Shown: one piece after another, positions 52,960 to 63,790 of the stretch
How positions within the stretch are numbered: the first letter of the stretch is position 1
Layout of the letters: the number at the start of each line of letters is the position of its first letter
Assembly: GCF_902459465.1 (NCBI RefSeq)
Contig: NC_047083.1
Coordinates: 3,530,523-3,594,522 of the forward strand
DNA: 64,000 nt
Direction of reading: 5' to 3'
From: Asterias rubens
Taxonomy: Eukaryota > Echinodermata > Asteroidea > Forcipulatida > Asteriidae
Notes under the pieces: generated by a model
The model's input: only the letters and a program-made list of their open reading frames with translations
What the model was told of the DNA's origin: nothing
Databases searched by the model: none
Translations under genes and position numbers: made by a program

Positions 52960-54475
52960 TCACAATCATAAAGGCCTATCCACATCAATGTAATTTTCCA
53001 AATCCAGTATCTGCACTATAAGTGTATTAAAAGCGGTTGCCGATTTAGGGATGGGCGTAGCTGTCGTTTTTATAAAAAGTAGGCTGAAGCACTTAGGGAA
53101 TAAACAAACTAGTCTGATACGTAGCCTCCAACCTTCACCTTAACCACTAAATGTTAACCACTGCAGAAGCTGGGACAACATCAGATATTATATTATCCCA
53201 CAGAGAGTTCGGTATTTTTGAAATGCTTACGCAATCGGAAAGAACAGCATTGTCAAGTTACATTAAATTCTGAACTGCGACGATGTGTGCGAAACAGTGT
53301 CGCCGTTAAACGCGTCGTTTCCCCCAGGGCGAACGAATCCCGTGTTTTGATTTTTTTTTTTAATCAGCGTGGCTGGGATGTTTGGGAAACCACAATAATA
53401 TTGTTGGTGCGGCAAATGAAAAGCTGATGCAATTTCATAAGATAAACATTTAAATTTGGGGATAAATTTACAATCAGGTAAATTGTTTGTCCGGTGGAGT
53501 GGGATAGGATTAACGCAATATGCAGTGGTTGTCCTTTTAGAGATGGGACCCCTGTCTGGTTGTGTAGTTAAAGAGAGTGGACACTATTGGTAATTGTCAA
53601 AGACTAGTCTTCACAGTTGGTGTACACAAACATTTGCATAAAATAACAAACCTGTGAAAACTGGAGCTCAATTGGTCGTCGAAGTCGCAAGATAATAATG
53701 AAAGAAAAAACACAAATTGTCACGCAAAGTTGTGTGCTTTCAGATGCTTGATTTCGTGACCTTAAACTCTAACTCTGAGGGTTTTTTTTTCCACTGAAAA
53801 AAATAACACATTACAGCTCCTCTACAAAATTCGATAACAAGATAAAAAATCTATATATAAATAATAGTAACGACGATAAAGGAAATTATCGCAATGTGCA
53901 CTTTCCTGTCAATAAAACCAAGCAAACAAACATAGCGTAAAATCAACTTTCAAAGGTGCCGGTTTTCACAAGTACGAAATAAAAACATTTTAAGTGGTTG
54001 GGTACGCAAGCACGAACAAGTTTGTTTACATTTTGCTGATGCAATGGAGTGATTGTGACTTCTCGACGTTTTTATTTTTCCCTTTTTTTAGGAAGTGCAT
54101 TCCAAAGTTCAGCCTCAGTTATTCTAAAATGAACCTATCCGATTGACAGCTCTAGTGAAAGTGCACCATCTGCTTTTGGGTAACAGAACTGGGTCAAGTT
54201 TCACATGGGAGCTGCTTGAACAAGAATGCTGAAAAATGATTAATGCTAAGCGAAGACTAAGCAAGATTTTAGTTGAAAATGGTACGTATGACTCAATATT
54301 TTCCTAATAAAAGTAATTTTTCTGGTAAGCATATATTTAATGTTGCTTTGCTAACTTCGTGAGCTTGACGCGAGTCGATTTGATGCACTGTTAACCCTCA
54401 GACAGCAGCCGAGGGCGGGTGGGCGGTAGAACCAGCTTTTATAGTTTTAATTCTGATGATTTTTCGTAACTACCC
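52960..54475. other. Gene-free; partial MITE-A
   Basis: 53570-53790 is the left half of a MITE-A (TTAAAGAGAGTGGACACTAT). The other parts are AT-rich and unassigned. About 54170-54350 has a degraded GCTGCTTGAACAAG foldback remnant. Confidence 0.4.
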
Positions 54476-55503
54476 TTAAAGACACTGGACACTATTGGTG
54501 ATTGTCAAAGACCAGTCTTCTCGCTTGGTGTATCTCAACATATGCATAAAATAACAATTAGCCTGATATGCAAATTTGAACTCAATCAGCCATCGAAGTT
54601 GTGAGATAATAATGAAAGAAAAAAAGCCCTTGTCACACGAAGTTGTGTGCTTTCAGATGCTTGATTTCGAGTCCTCAAAATCTAAATCTGAGGTCTCGAA
54701 ATCAAAATTCGAGGAAATTACTTAAGAATACGTTGCTTCAGATGGAGCCGTTTCTCACAATGTTTTATGCTATCAATAGCTCTCCATTACTCGTTACCAA
54801 ATAAGTTTATAAGCTAAAAAGTATTTTGAGTAATTACCAATACGTTTTGTGTTCAAAAGCAATAGTCAATCATACACATATTAATATCAGACAAGATATA
54901 AGATATGATACATTTTGTCCCCTCTCAGACATCAAATTTATTATGCCCGATAATATCATTAGAAACAAGCATTAATTTTGGTATATGTAATTATAAAACA
55001 AGAACTACGTCACTCCTGTACCAACATTAATTTTAAGTTCTGTGGTCATAAACAAACAACTCTCACGTCGATAAATATTTACATACTTAATTTAGATCCT
55101 TCAGTTTACTTTGGTTTTGTTAGGCAATTTTCAGCGTTTATATACCACAGGCATGTATGAGTCCGTTAGTGTGTCTTGTCACATAGATGTTGTACATAAA
55201 GCACACAAAAAGATTTAAAGGCACTGACACCTTTTGTAATACATGTATTGTCAAAGACCATTATTTCCACTGGGTGTATCACAACAGTATACATAAAGTA
55301 ACAACTCGGTGAAAATTTGAACTCAGATCAATTGGTCATCGAAGTTGCAAGAAAATAGTAAAAGAAAAAAACACTCTTGTTGCACAAATTTGTCTGCTTT
55401 TAGATGCCGAATAAAACTTTCACAGATAAGTTATTTCATTTATGCTTGGATATACCAAGTGAGAACACTGGTCTTAGACAATTACCAAAGGTGTCGAGGG
55501 GAC
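54476..55503. mobile_element. Two MITE-A copies with spacer
   Basis: 54476-54845 (AAAGACACTGGACACTATTG, hairpin GATTTCGAGTCCTCAAAATC) has lost its right tip. About 55216-55503 is older (AAAGGCACTGACACCTTTTG). Between them is an unassigned AT-rich spacer. Confidence 0.65.
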
Positions 55504-55639
55504 TTAGGAATAGTTCTATGGGATATTAGAGACTACCTGGTTCTAGGATGAGTTATAACTCGAGAGAAGACTAGTCTTAACTCTAAATGACATCCATCCC
55601 AATTCCTCAAGATGAAAGTTAGTGCTTTATGAAATCATG

Positions 55640-55990
55640 TTATGATCCTGATGTATAAAGCGTACCATAAGCAAGCTCCTGGATGTATCATGGTCATGCT
55701 CGAGTTAAGATGTCAATAAAGACATCTTCGTTCAACTACCTCATGCTCCCTTTTTGTTGTGCCAAGAACTCGCTATTCTACTTTTGCAGAGAGATCATTC
55801 TCTGTATATGGCCCCAACATGTGGAATAAGCTTCCTACACAGATCAGAAATGCCAGATCACTCACCTCATTCAAGACACTCCTTAAAGCTCACCTGTTCC
55901 AGCAGGCTTACTGACCATTCAACTGTGCCTCAGTGCCGTAGAATAAACTGATTTTGGCGCTCTACAAATGACCTTTGATTGATTGATTGA
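55640..55990 (+). mobile_element. LINE 3' end
   Basis: Translation in one frame gives RTRYSTFAERSFSVYGPNMW then NKLPTQIRNARSLTSFKTLL and KAHLFQQAY before a stop, the non-LTR reverse-transcriptase tail. It ends in a TTTGATTGATTGATTGA tail. No upstream coding part remains. Confidence 0.8.
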
Positions 55991-57017
55991 AAAAAAATCA
56001 CTATCAACGCCATTTGTGGACGGATTCACCGCGTAATTCAAATATTCATCTTCGCCACAGTGTGAGAGGGGCAATACGAAGCGCTTCCTAAATTTCAACA
56101 AATGTTGTGAAGACGGTAATGTGCCGTCGTTTTAGTAAGCATTGGTAAGCCATTGGTAACGTCGGTAAAGCGTGCGTATCAAAACAATATTCGTAAAATT
56201 TTGGTAAGGAGAGGTCGAGGGTCGACCACAAAAATATTCACTATCCAATCGCAATTTTTTGGGCGAATTATTTGCGAATTTCAAATCATTATTCATATTC
56301 GCAAGAATATTCGCCACAGTGTGAGAGCAGCATTACTGGGTAACGCTAAATGACTCAAATAATCTTAGAAAATAGCTCAATGTCAAGAAGTAAATAAGAT
56401 GTATTAAATTGTTGGGAAACTCATACATAGAGTACAATTTATACCTTACAGCTGGTATGCCATAATAGTTAATTATGCAAGTATTGTGAATTAACAATGT
56501 GGTAGTGTATGCGTTGACCAATTGAAATCGACTTTAATAATACCCTGGATGAACAAAAGCTGTAAATAACTAAATAGTTTCGAAGGTCACGCGAACTATG
56601 GTAAAAATTGTTAATAATGCTTATAATTTTATGGATTTGTGCATAAATTATCCTCTTAACGCATGCGTTTGGGGGGTTTTAAATAACTTGTTTCTCCGTT
56701 GCTATGTTGTCTCACGTACGCTGAACAAATATTAAGGTATCGATTTAAAATGTTGATCCACATAAAAATATAGAAATTAATGTTTCATTTAGTTTGGTTG
56801 ACCTTTTTAATTAAACTGGTTCTCGTAGATGAATATTTAAGGGGTGTGCAAACCGACAGCAGTGTCGGTCCCTGTGTCTAAGGGGCAGTATGCCGGTCCC
56901 TTAAGGGTTGTTGCGAACTCACGCCACTGTTCTGGGCGTCGATGTCAAGGATCGATTTCACAAAGTAATAAACACCCTGGATGATGAAATACCATGAACA
57001 GATATACTGACGGTCAA
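55991..57017. other. Gene-free; direct repeat of a TTCGCCACAGTGTGAGAG block
   Basis: TTCGCCACAGTGTGAGAG occurs at about 56052 and 56310, suggesting a diverged element of about 260 bp. The rest is AT-rich and unassigned. Confidence 0.35.
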
Positions 57018-57345
57018 GTTAAAGGAATAGTTATTACAGAATTGGTAAGAAGAAAAAAACTCGTCTGAAAGATCACAGGTTTACATAAAACTAACACGAT
57101 CTAATGATGATATTAGTAGAAAGCATCCCTTGAAATATTTCTGTCCGAACGGTCATATTTGATGAGAAGTGTTTTATAAAAACAATTAATCGATGTCACA
57201 AAATGTCTCTGTTTTTCACTTTTTTTTCGGCTGATCGATCTCAAACTTGTCAGTGTATGTATGTAATGGATGGTGGATTGCATAAAGTGCTTACACTGGG
57301 AGCAACTGCTTTGTTAGCAAAAAACAATTCTGTAAAGATTGTCAG
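57018..57345. mobile_element. MITE-D copy
   Basis: TTAAAGGAATAGTTATTACA and ACAGAATTGGTAAGAAG at the left; GTTAGCAAAAAACAATTCTG at the right. The orientation is the reverse of 12934-13270. Lies about 180 bp beyond the GPCR 3' end. Confidence 0.7.
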
Positions 57346-57523
57346 ATAAATTGCTCTGGAAAATCACAAAACACACAAGAAGGGAAACACTATTATTACC
57401 AAAAGGTTCAATTAATTTCGTTGTCTGTGAAAGTTAGGCATCAAAATAATGAGTTTTAATAAGTTTGGAAGGAGGTCAGGTTTCGTTGACCCCTAGATCA
57501 GCTAACCTATCAAAGGTCAAAGT

Positions 57524-58588
57524 TCAGGGTACGTGGGATGACACAGCCGGTGGTTCCAGTGTTGCTAATGAGTTCTCAACATCCACTCTGTTGCCACGGC
57601 AACATCTACAAAACATCGCTTTGGCGTGTTTCTTGAAATGGTCATATTTGAAGGCGTAGATGAAGGGGTTTACGCACATATTGCATAGGACAAGTAGCGT
57701 GACGATCTGGTGTGTGGTGCTAGAGAAGTCATAGTCCCGTCCAAGGTTGAAGAGCAAGAAAGTGAATTCGGTCGGTGTCCAGCAGATTACGTAAGACATG
57801 AAGACGAGGCAAAGGGTAGTAGTGACATTCTTCTTCGCCTTCTGAAAGGTGTTCGTAGTTTTACAGTTCATCTTACCACGCCCGCTTAGCGCGATGATGA
57901 TTTTGACGTAGGAGAACGTCATCACAGACAGAGGGAGTAAGAACTCACACAGGAAGAGCACAACACCCATAGTTCGCTGTAGGATAACACTCGGCCAGCT
58001 TGGGTAGCACGTCCCCAGAGTGTAGAACTGTATGGCCGGCCAGTATGACTGATAAGTCAGGCCGATCAACCACACTAGCGCCATGCCGAGCTTAGCCAAT
58101 CGTTTTGTCAAGAAATTCCTGTGTTTTACTGGGTGGCATATCGCCAGGTATCGCTCCAGCGAGACGAACACCAAGTTCACAGTCGACGCGATGAATAAAA
58201 CCCACATTAAATATTCGGACAGCCAAAAGCGGCAAACGAATTCATCCCAAGCACTTACTTCGTCGGACAAGACGACCGGCCCGAAGCGAATCAGCAGAAA
58301 AACGATCGAATCGAAGAAATCAATCATGGATTGATTCAAAATCAATAGATTCGTAATGGAGCTGAATGATTTGCGTTTGCTGATAAACACAAAACACACG
58401 AGTCCATTTCCGAGGATTCCCGAAGAGCCGATGAGCGCGTACAGAACACGTAACGCTATATCCCATCCAGTTAAAGTCGTGACGTCACCGTCTGGTGTCT
58501 CGGTACTGTTATCGCACATACCACTACTGTCGTTAACACATGTAAACACTTCCATTGTAATAGTCACGACTTCTGTTGTATTTGCCAT
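57524..58588 (-). CDS. Rhodopsin-family G protein-coupled receptor, intronless
   Basis: A single 354-codon exon on the minus strand encodes a seven-transmembrane receptor. The extracellular N-terminus has possible N-glycosylation sites at N3, N19 and N27 and no clear signal peptide. Class A landmarks are present: GN in TM1 (N61), LNQSMID in TM2 (D90), C119 before TM3 and C194 in loop 2 for the disulfide, ERYLAICHP at the end of TM3 (ERY in place of DRY, R146), W173 in TM4, P219 in TM5, CWTP in TM6 (W270, P272) and NPFIY in TM7 (307-311). A cysteine cluster (C327, C329, C330) after helix 8 could be palmitoylated. The general look is that of a peptide-type receptor, but I cannot name a ligand. 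It may belong to an echinoderm-expanded orphan group (inference). The length is normal and there are no breaks. A tandem repeat of about 90 bp lies about 550 bp upstream. Confidence 0.93.
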   Translation of the reverse strand: MANTTEVVTITMEVFTCVNDSSGMCDNSTETPDGDVTTLTGWDIALRVLYALIGSSGILGNGLVCFVFISKRKSFSSITNLLILNQSMIDFFDSIVFLLIRFGPVVLSDEVSAWDEFVCRFWLSEYLMWVLFIASTVNLVFVSLERYLAICHPVKHRNFLTKRLAKLGMALVWLIGLTYQSYWPAIQFYTLGTCYPSWPSVILQRTMGVVLFLCEFLLPLSVMTFSYVKIIIALSGRGKMNCKTTNTFQKAKKNVTTTLCLVFMSYVICWTPTEFTFLLFNLGRDYDFSSTTHQIVTLLVLCNMCVNPFIYAFKYDHFKKHAKAMFCRCCRGNRVDVENSLATLEPPAVSSHVP

Positions 58589-59144
58589 GTTTACTTAACA
58601 GCTGTGTATGTAGACTGTCATAAAGGAGGTATATTGTTGATCACTCCTCCAAGGCAATCTTTTGTCAAATGAATTCGACTTGGGCTAGCAATGCATGATG
58701 GCGTCTTTGAAGCCTAAACTTATGTTGCTATGTATGAATCAATAGTAGCTTTAAGTTGTGTGCCGCAAACACCAGCACAGCTTTACATCATGGCGATATC
58801 CATGCAACTTTTCCTGCGTTTTTAAAAAGCAACACCAGCCAACTAAATTTACGAGTAACACAAAACACTTTCTCCATCGACAAGAGCTTGCATTTTTACG
58901 CAGTGCGTTTTCTAGGGTATACGTGAAGTTGCTCACCCGATATCTTTTAAATAACGTAATTCTTCAACCATAGTTCTCAATAAGGATTTGTATGCTGTCA
59001 GTCGCTCCAATACACTGACTTTATTGATATTCACATGATGTTTATACCGACAGTAAGGTGTATGATGTACTCATACAGTCGACAGATGAATGGTGGTCAT
59101 CGGTCACGAGATTCGACGTTTTCGATATCTCAATTGTAAAAAAA
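58589..59144. other. GPCR upstream region
   Basis: Holds the promoter of the minus-strand GPCR by position. No TATA box or clear motif was found. An older CATGATGTTTATACCGACAG copy at 59035 relates to the tandem repeat that follows. Confidence 0.3.
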
Positions 59145-59375
59145 TTCTCCCAGTTCCTAGTTCCTTGTTCGCATGATGTTTATATCGACAGATGATAATG
59201 GTGTTATTATGAGATCTTTTAAAATCCTCAAAAGACTTCTTACCAGTTCCTAGTTCCTTGTTCGCATGATGTTTATACCGACAGACGATAATGGTGCTAT
59301 TATGAGATCTAAATCCTAATAATCTTCTTTACCAGTTCCTAGTTCCTTGTTCGCATGATGTTGATACCGACAGGA
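59145..59375. repeat. Tandem repeat, about 90-bp unit, about 2.5 copies
   Basis: CAGTTCCTAGTTCCTTGTTC starts at 59151, 59244 and 59333. Each start is followed by GCATGATGTTxATA and CGACAG, and the first two units also hold GATAATGGTGxTATTATGAG. Units differ by a few bases. Confidence 0.9.
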
Positions 59376-59894
59376 TGGTCGTATTGTCGTAGAATAGAGC
59401 GATCCGGTTGGAATTGTGTAGGAGTTGTCGCGATCCAAGCACTATTGATTGAACAGTTCAATTCTGAAAAACTCAACTTGGCAGAAAATTGTTAAAAGCT
59501 TCCGTGAGGTAAACTCCTTTTGCTTCCTATACACTTCATCATCATAGCAAATGTGTCATTCAGGGGTCCTGCGCCAACAACTAGCTCTCTCACCGGTAGC
59601 TCAGCGCCGTATATCTACTCCAATTGCGCTCTCCACAAACCCCACAGCCACCTCGCTGTGCTCTGCAAAAGGGATAACATAAAATGTAATCACTTGAAAA
59701 ATCAACGACCGTTTACGTGTTAAAAATGGCGCGGTGCAAATTGAAGAGGGCGCGTGAAGGCTTTATTGACTTTCGTTTAACATGATCAAAGAAATGATGA
59801 GTAAATATTTTTCTGCAAATTGAAGTGAAGTTTGATTACGTAACAGCCGTCGCAGCTGCATGCGCTAATAGTTAAACATCACTATATTTATAGA
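59376..59894. other. Gene-free spacer
   Basis: No gene or repeat recognised. Confidence 0.3.
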
Positions 59895-60156
59895 TAATCT
59901 TCCGTCAAGGGAATTCGGCAAACTCCCACAAGAGGGGGATACAAACACCAAGCTGGCAATAGCCAATCTCCCTCTCATAAACGTTGTTTTAATGTCTATG
60001 ATAATAAATTGCACGAATCAAGAAATTGTGATTCAATAACTAGATGGCAATATTTATTATAAAGTCATTGTGAAATCAGCAGTTAGCTGGGGGATTCGAA
60101 CCCACAACCATGGTGATTGCAAGCTCGGCAGTCTAACCACTTGGCCACGGTGTTTA
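59895..60156 (-). mobile_element. SINE S3, copy 2
   Basis: Matches 2940-3200 closely, with the reversed tRNA-like head at 60085-60153 (GGATTCGAACCCACAACCAT, TTGGCCACGG). Confidence 0.75.
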
Positions 60157-61160
60157 AAGGCACTGTCACTATTGGTAATTACTCAAGATGGCATAAAAAC
60201 TAACTTGGTAACGAGCAATGGAGAGCTGTTTATAGAGAATTGGCTCCTCTGAAGTAATTTACTCTCTAGATGTAAAAGAGTGAAAAACACCACTCTTTAC
60301 ATAAAGAGTTGCCCCTTCTAAATGGCTCTTAAAAGCCATTGGACCCTTTCGGTACAGAAAAAAAAAAGTTCACAGATTTACAAATAATTTACAGGGTTTA
60401 CAGAAGGTAATGGTGAAAGACTTCTCTTGAAATATGTGTCCATGAAATGCTTTACTTTTTGAGAAAACGGTAAAACAATATAAATTCTCGTTAGCGAGAA
60501 TTACGGATTTGTTATAAACACATGTCATGACACGGCGAAACGCGCGAAAACAGGAGTGGGTTTTCCCGTTATTTTCTCCCGACTCCGATGTCCGATTGAG
60601 CCTAAATTTCCACAGGATTGTTATTTTATATATAAGTTGTGATACACTAAGTGTGGGACTTGGACAATACTGTTTACCGAAAGTGTATAATGGCTTTAAA
60701 AAGAGTGGTGGTTATTTCACTCTTTTAAAAGGAATTCACTCCAGGACAGAGTGAAAAATCACCCAAAACGTTGCAAACTTCAATCTAAAATAGTGGAAGA
60801 CCACTCGAAAAAGAGTTGTCCCTCATAAATTATGGCTCTTCAAAGAGTGCCTTTTCACTCTTTTGCATTTAGAGAGTAGTTTTTTAGTATAGAGGTTATT
60901 CCCTTATTTGAAAGCACACATAATATGCAACAAGGGTGTTTTTTTGTTCTTTCATTATTCTCTTGAAAATTTGTTCACCAATGGGAGACTTTTTGGACGC
61001 TTGGTGGCAGCAGACTGACCAGGTAAAATCCATTGTTCTCGGTTATGTGCGCACGCTCAGAACTACGTAAACAATGGAAATTTACCTGGTAAGTCTGCTG
61101 CCACCTAGCGTTTCAAAGTCTCCCTTTGAGCCCAAACGTATCTTCCCTCCCTTTAAGAAG
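60153..61160. mobile_element. Nested cluster: MITE-A holding three other elements
   Basis: MITE-A left part (AAAGGCACTGTCACTATTGG) is interrupted at about 60260 by element X (ends ACTCTCTAGATGTAAAAGAG and CTTTTGCATTTAGAGAGTAG, to about 60879). X is itself interrupted by a MITE-B (60328-60698). MITE-A resumes (GAAAGCACACATAATATGCA), then is interrupted again by MITE-E (60982-61128), and ends in TTTGAGCCCAAAC. Confidence 0.75.
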
Positions 61161-61660
61161 GTCACGCGTACAAGCCCGTAGAAACTGGGTAATACCTATA
61201 TATAGGCAGAGTGGAGTAGCTAGTCTAATTTCAATGTGATATAAAACAAATGATATTGACTGTTTTTACTCTACTTTTGGTGATCCCCAGAGCGGTCTAG
61301 TACAAAGGCTTCGAATCGGGAATTAAAACCACTCATGAGAACACTCCGGATGTCTTATATAGGTTTAACCATAGCACTCGAAACAGTCAATATTTCTATC
61401 AAAGCCAATGTAAGTCTTGCGCATTTTCAAACATTGCGTGAATCTGGGGTTCCTATAATACTGTGTATTAATTAGTGAAAGGAACACAATCGCGCGCTTT
61501 GACATAGCACAATTTGAACATAGCGACCTTTGCGCAGCCTGTTATAGTACGGCAGGTGGTGGACTTGTGCCTTAGATGATGGGAGTGAAATTGGAACACG
61601 GTCGGGCTATGGCCATTTGCAGATTTGTCATTTCAAACGATATGTGTAGAACATACGGCG
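61161..61660. other. Gene-free spacer
   Basis: No coding, RNA or repeat signal that I can support. Confidence 0.3.
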
Positions 61661-61664
61661 TGTC

Positions 61665-62045
61665 GTGACCTATAAAGCGGTTAAGAGCACCGGACTCGAG
61701 CTCTAAGAGTGTTTCTGATCAGCAGTGGGTTCGAGTCCCAGTCGTGACACTTGTGTCCTTTAGCAAGACACTTTAACCATATAAGCTTCTCTCCGAGAGG
61801 TAAATGGGCACCTGCGAGGGCTGAGATGGTTCTTGTGATTGATATGCTTATAAATGCGTTACATATTTGGCTTCGTCCTTCGGATGAGACGTAAAGCCTT
61901 TGGTCCCGTGTATTGTGTAAACGCACATAAAAGAACCCAGTGCACTTATCGAAAAGTGAAGGGGTTCGCCTGGTGTTCCTAGTTTGATTGTCTGCATATT
62001 GCGCCACAGCACCTTGTAAACCATAACATGGTGCTGCAGGACTAT
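61665..62045 (+). mobile_element. SINE S1, full-length-like, plus orientation
   Basis: Head GTCGTGACCTATAAAGCGGT, box B GGGTTCGAGTCCCAGTCGTG (61727). The body holds CTTCGGATGAGACGTAAAGC and ACAGCACCTTGTAAACCATA. Confidence 0.75.
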
Positions 62046-62159
62046 TGGTCTCATAATTCGAACGTATTTATAGTCCCACGCAGGGAACAAATGAACGTTG
62101 AATCGCCTTGAGCGCCACTGAGCGCCTTTCTAACTTGTTTTTCAAAGTCAAGTCTATAT

Positions 62160-62420
62160 TGTGTCGTGGCAGCGCGGTTTAGAGCATCGAACTCATGCTA
62201 AAGTCATCGGAGTTTGGGGTTCAAATCCCGGCCATTTGTTCTTTACCTTGCTATAAATGCTGCTCTCCACCCAGGGGTATAAATGGCTACCTGCGATTGA
62301 TATTGTGTATCGAAATGCCACTAGCCCAAAACGACAGCTCATGGCTGTATACTCCTCGGGGAGCTGAGAAAGATTAAAGGAATGCCATTGGCCCAATGAT
62401 CAGGGCACTCATGTAAAATG
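62160..62420 (+). mobile_element. S1-like SINE fragment
   Basis: GTGTCGTGGCAGCGCGGTTT and GGTTCAAATCCCGGCCATTT resemble an S1-type tRNA head, followed by CCACCCAGGGGTATAAATGG. Confidence 0.45.
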
Positions 62421-62553
62421 CACTGAAAAGGTAAAGTTGGAAATTAAATCTTCAAAACACAATAAAATCTCTGCCCTGGAATGAGTGATCTAAAACCCAA
62501 AACCAAACCACCTTTAAAACTCCTTATAGCAAAAAGGCGACACACAACTGGTA

Positions 62554-62905
62554 TAAGGCAGTGGACAATATTGGTAATTACCAATACTCAACATAATTAT
62601 AAGCCTAAAACCTCATTTTGGTAACGAGTAATGGGGAGCCGTTGATAGTATAAAACATTGTGAGAACTGGCTCCCTCTGAAGTGACGTAGTTTTCGATCG
62701 AGAAAGAAGTAATTTTCCACGAACTTGATTTCGAGACCTCACATTTAGAATTTTAGGTATCGAAATCAAGCATCTGAAAGCACACAACTTCGTGTGACAA
62801 GGGTGTTTTTTCTTTCAGATTTGTTACTTTATGCATATTATGTTGAGATACACCAAGTGAAAAGACTGGTCTTTGACAATTACCGATAGTGTACAGTGTC
62901 TTTAA
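62554..62905. mobile_element. MITE-A copy
   Basis: TAAGGCAGTGGACAATATTG to CGATAGTGTACAGTGTCTTT, with the hairpin TTGATTTCGAGACCTCACAT/TTAGGTATCGAAATCAAG. Confidence 0.8.
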
Positions 62906-63550
62906 GAAGCATTGTTTATCACACAAGCGTCATCACCAGGATTCGAACCCAAAACTCTGATTTAAAAAATATCCACTCGGGCCCTTCTTTGCTCTGAACT
63001 GCTTGACCATAGTCAAACAATTTAAAATACCTTTCAGTAAATTACTCCAAATGAAACAAAAATATGGAAGTTCGCTACCAGAAAACCATTTTACTTACCC
63101 GTCAGTTTGCCAGCGTTTGTGTTAGAAGCTCAGATGTATAACTGCTTGCCGTAAATGTGCCAATCAGTTCGGTGTATCTATTATTAGACGGGCAACTCGG
63201 TGGTGATAAATGAAGTACACATGCGCACTGCGTAGAGTGAACGTCTGTCGGCTCATTAGTATTCATTTATGCAATGATCTGTATAAAAATGAAGTGGTGT
63301 CATTTGCGCCGCTTTGCATGCAGTGATTTATATGTAAATGATGAACTAATGTAACGACAGCTGCTTTTAGGCTTAAAGTGTTTTAAAAGCCTTATGAATA
63401 TTAATAAAGTCAAGTCTTTATTTTACAATAACTCGTCCTGTGTGCGTGGAGGAAGGATGTACAACGAACAAAAACACCAGAGCAAGAGTGATGGCAATTA
63501 GTGTGCGAATTTGTGTTTTAAGACAATTGAGTTACAAGTTCATGTTTATT
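62906..63550. other. Gene-free spacer
   Basis: No gene, RNA or repeat supported. Confidence 0.3.
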
Positions 63551-63554
63551 CGTT

Positions 63555-63790
63555 TTGTTTTTTACCCATCACCGATATGTGTTAGCACTGTATACTCAAC
63601 TTACCCGAGTTCTGTGGACAAATCACATGCATATTAGTATTGCTTGGGTGAGATTCGAACCCACGACCTTTGCAATTCTAGAGCAGTGTCATACCAACTA
63701 TAGACCACCGAGATCGGTGGCTAGTGGCAGTTCAAATCCTATGTTTAGCAGCGGGTACTGCAAACGATTTAGTATTTGCATTTATTAAAA
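63555..63790 (-). mobile_element. SINE S4
   Basis: TGTGTTAGCACTGTATACTC and GAGATTCGAACCCACGACCT; matches 4160-4450. Just after it (63826-63862) comes a GATCGAAACGTCAGGCC module. Confidence 0.7.
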
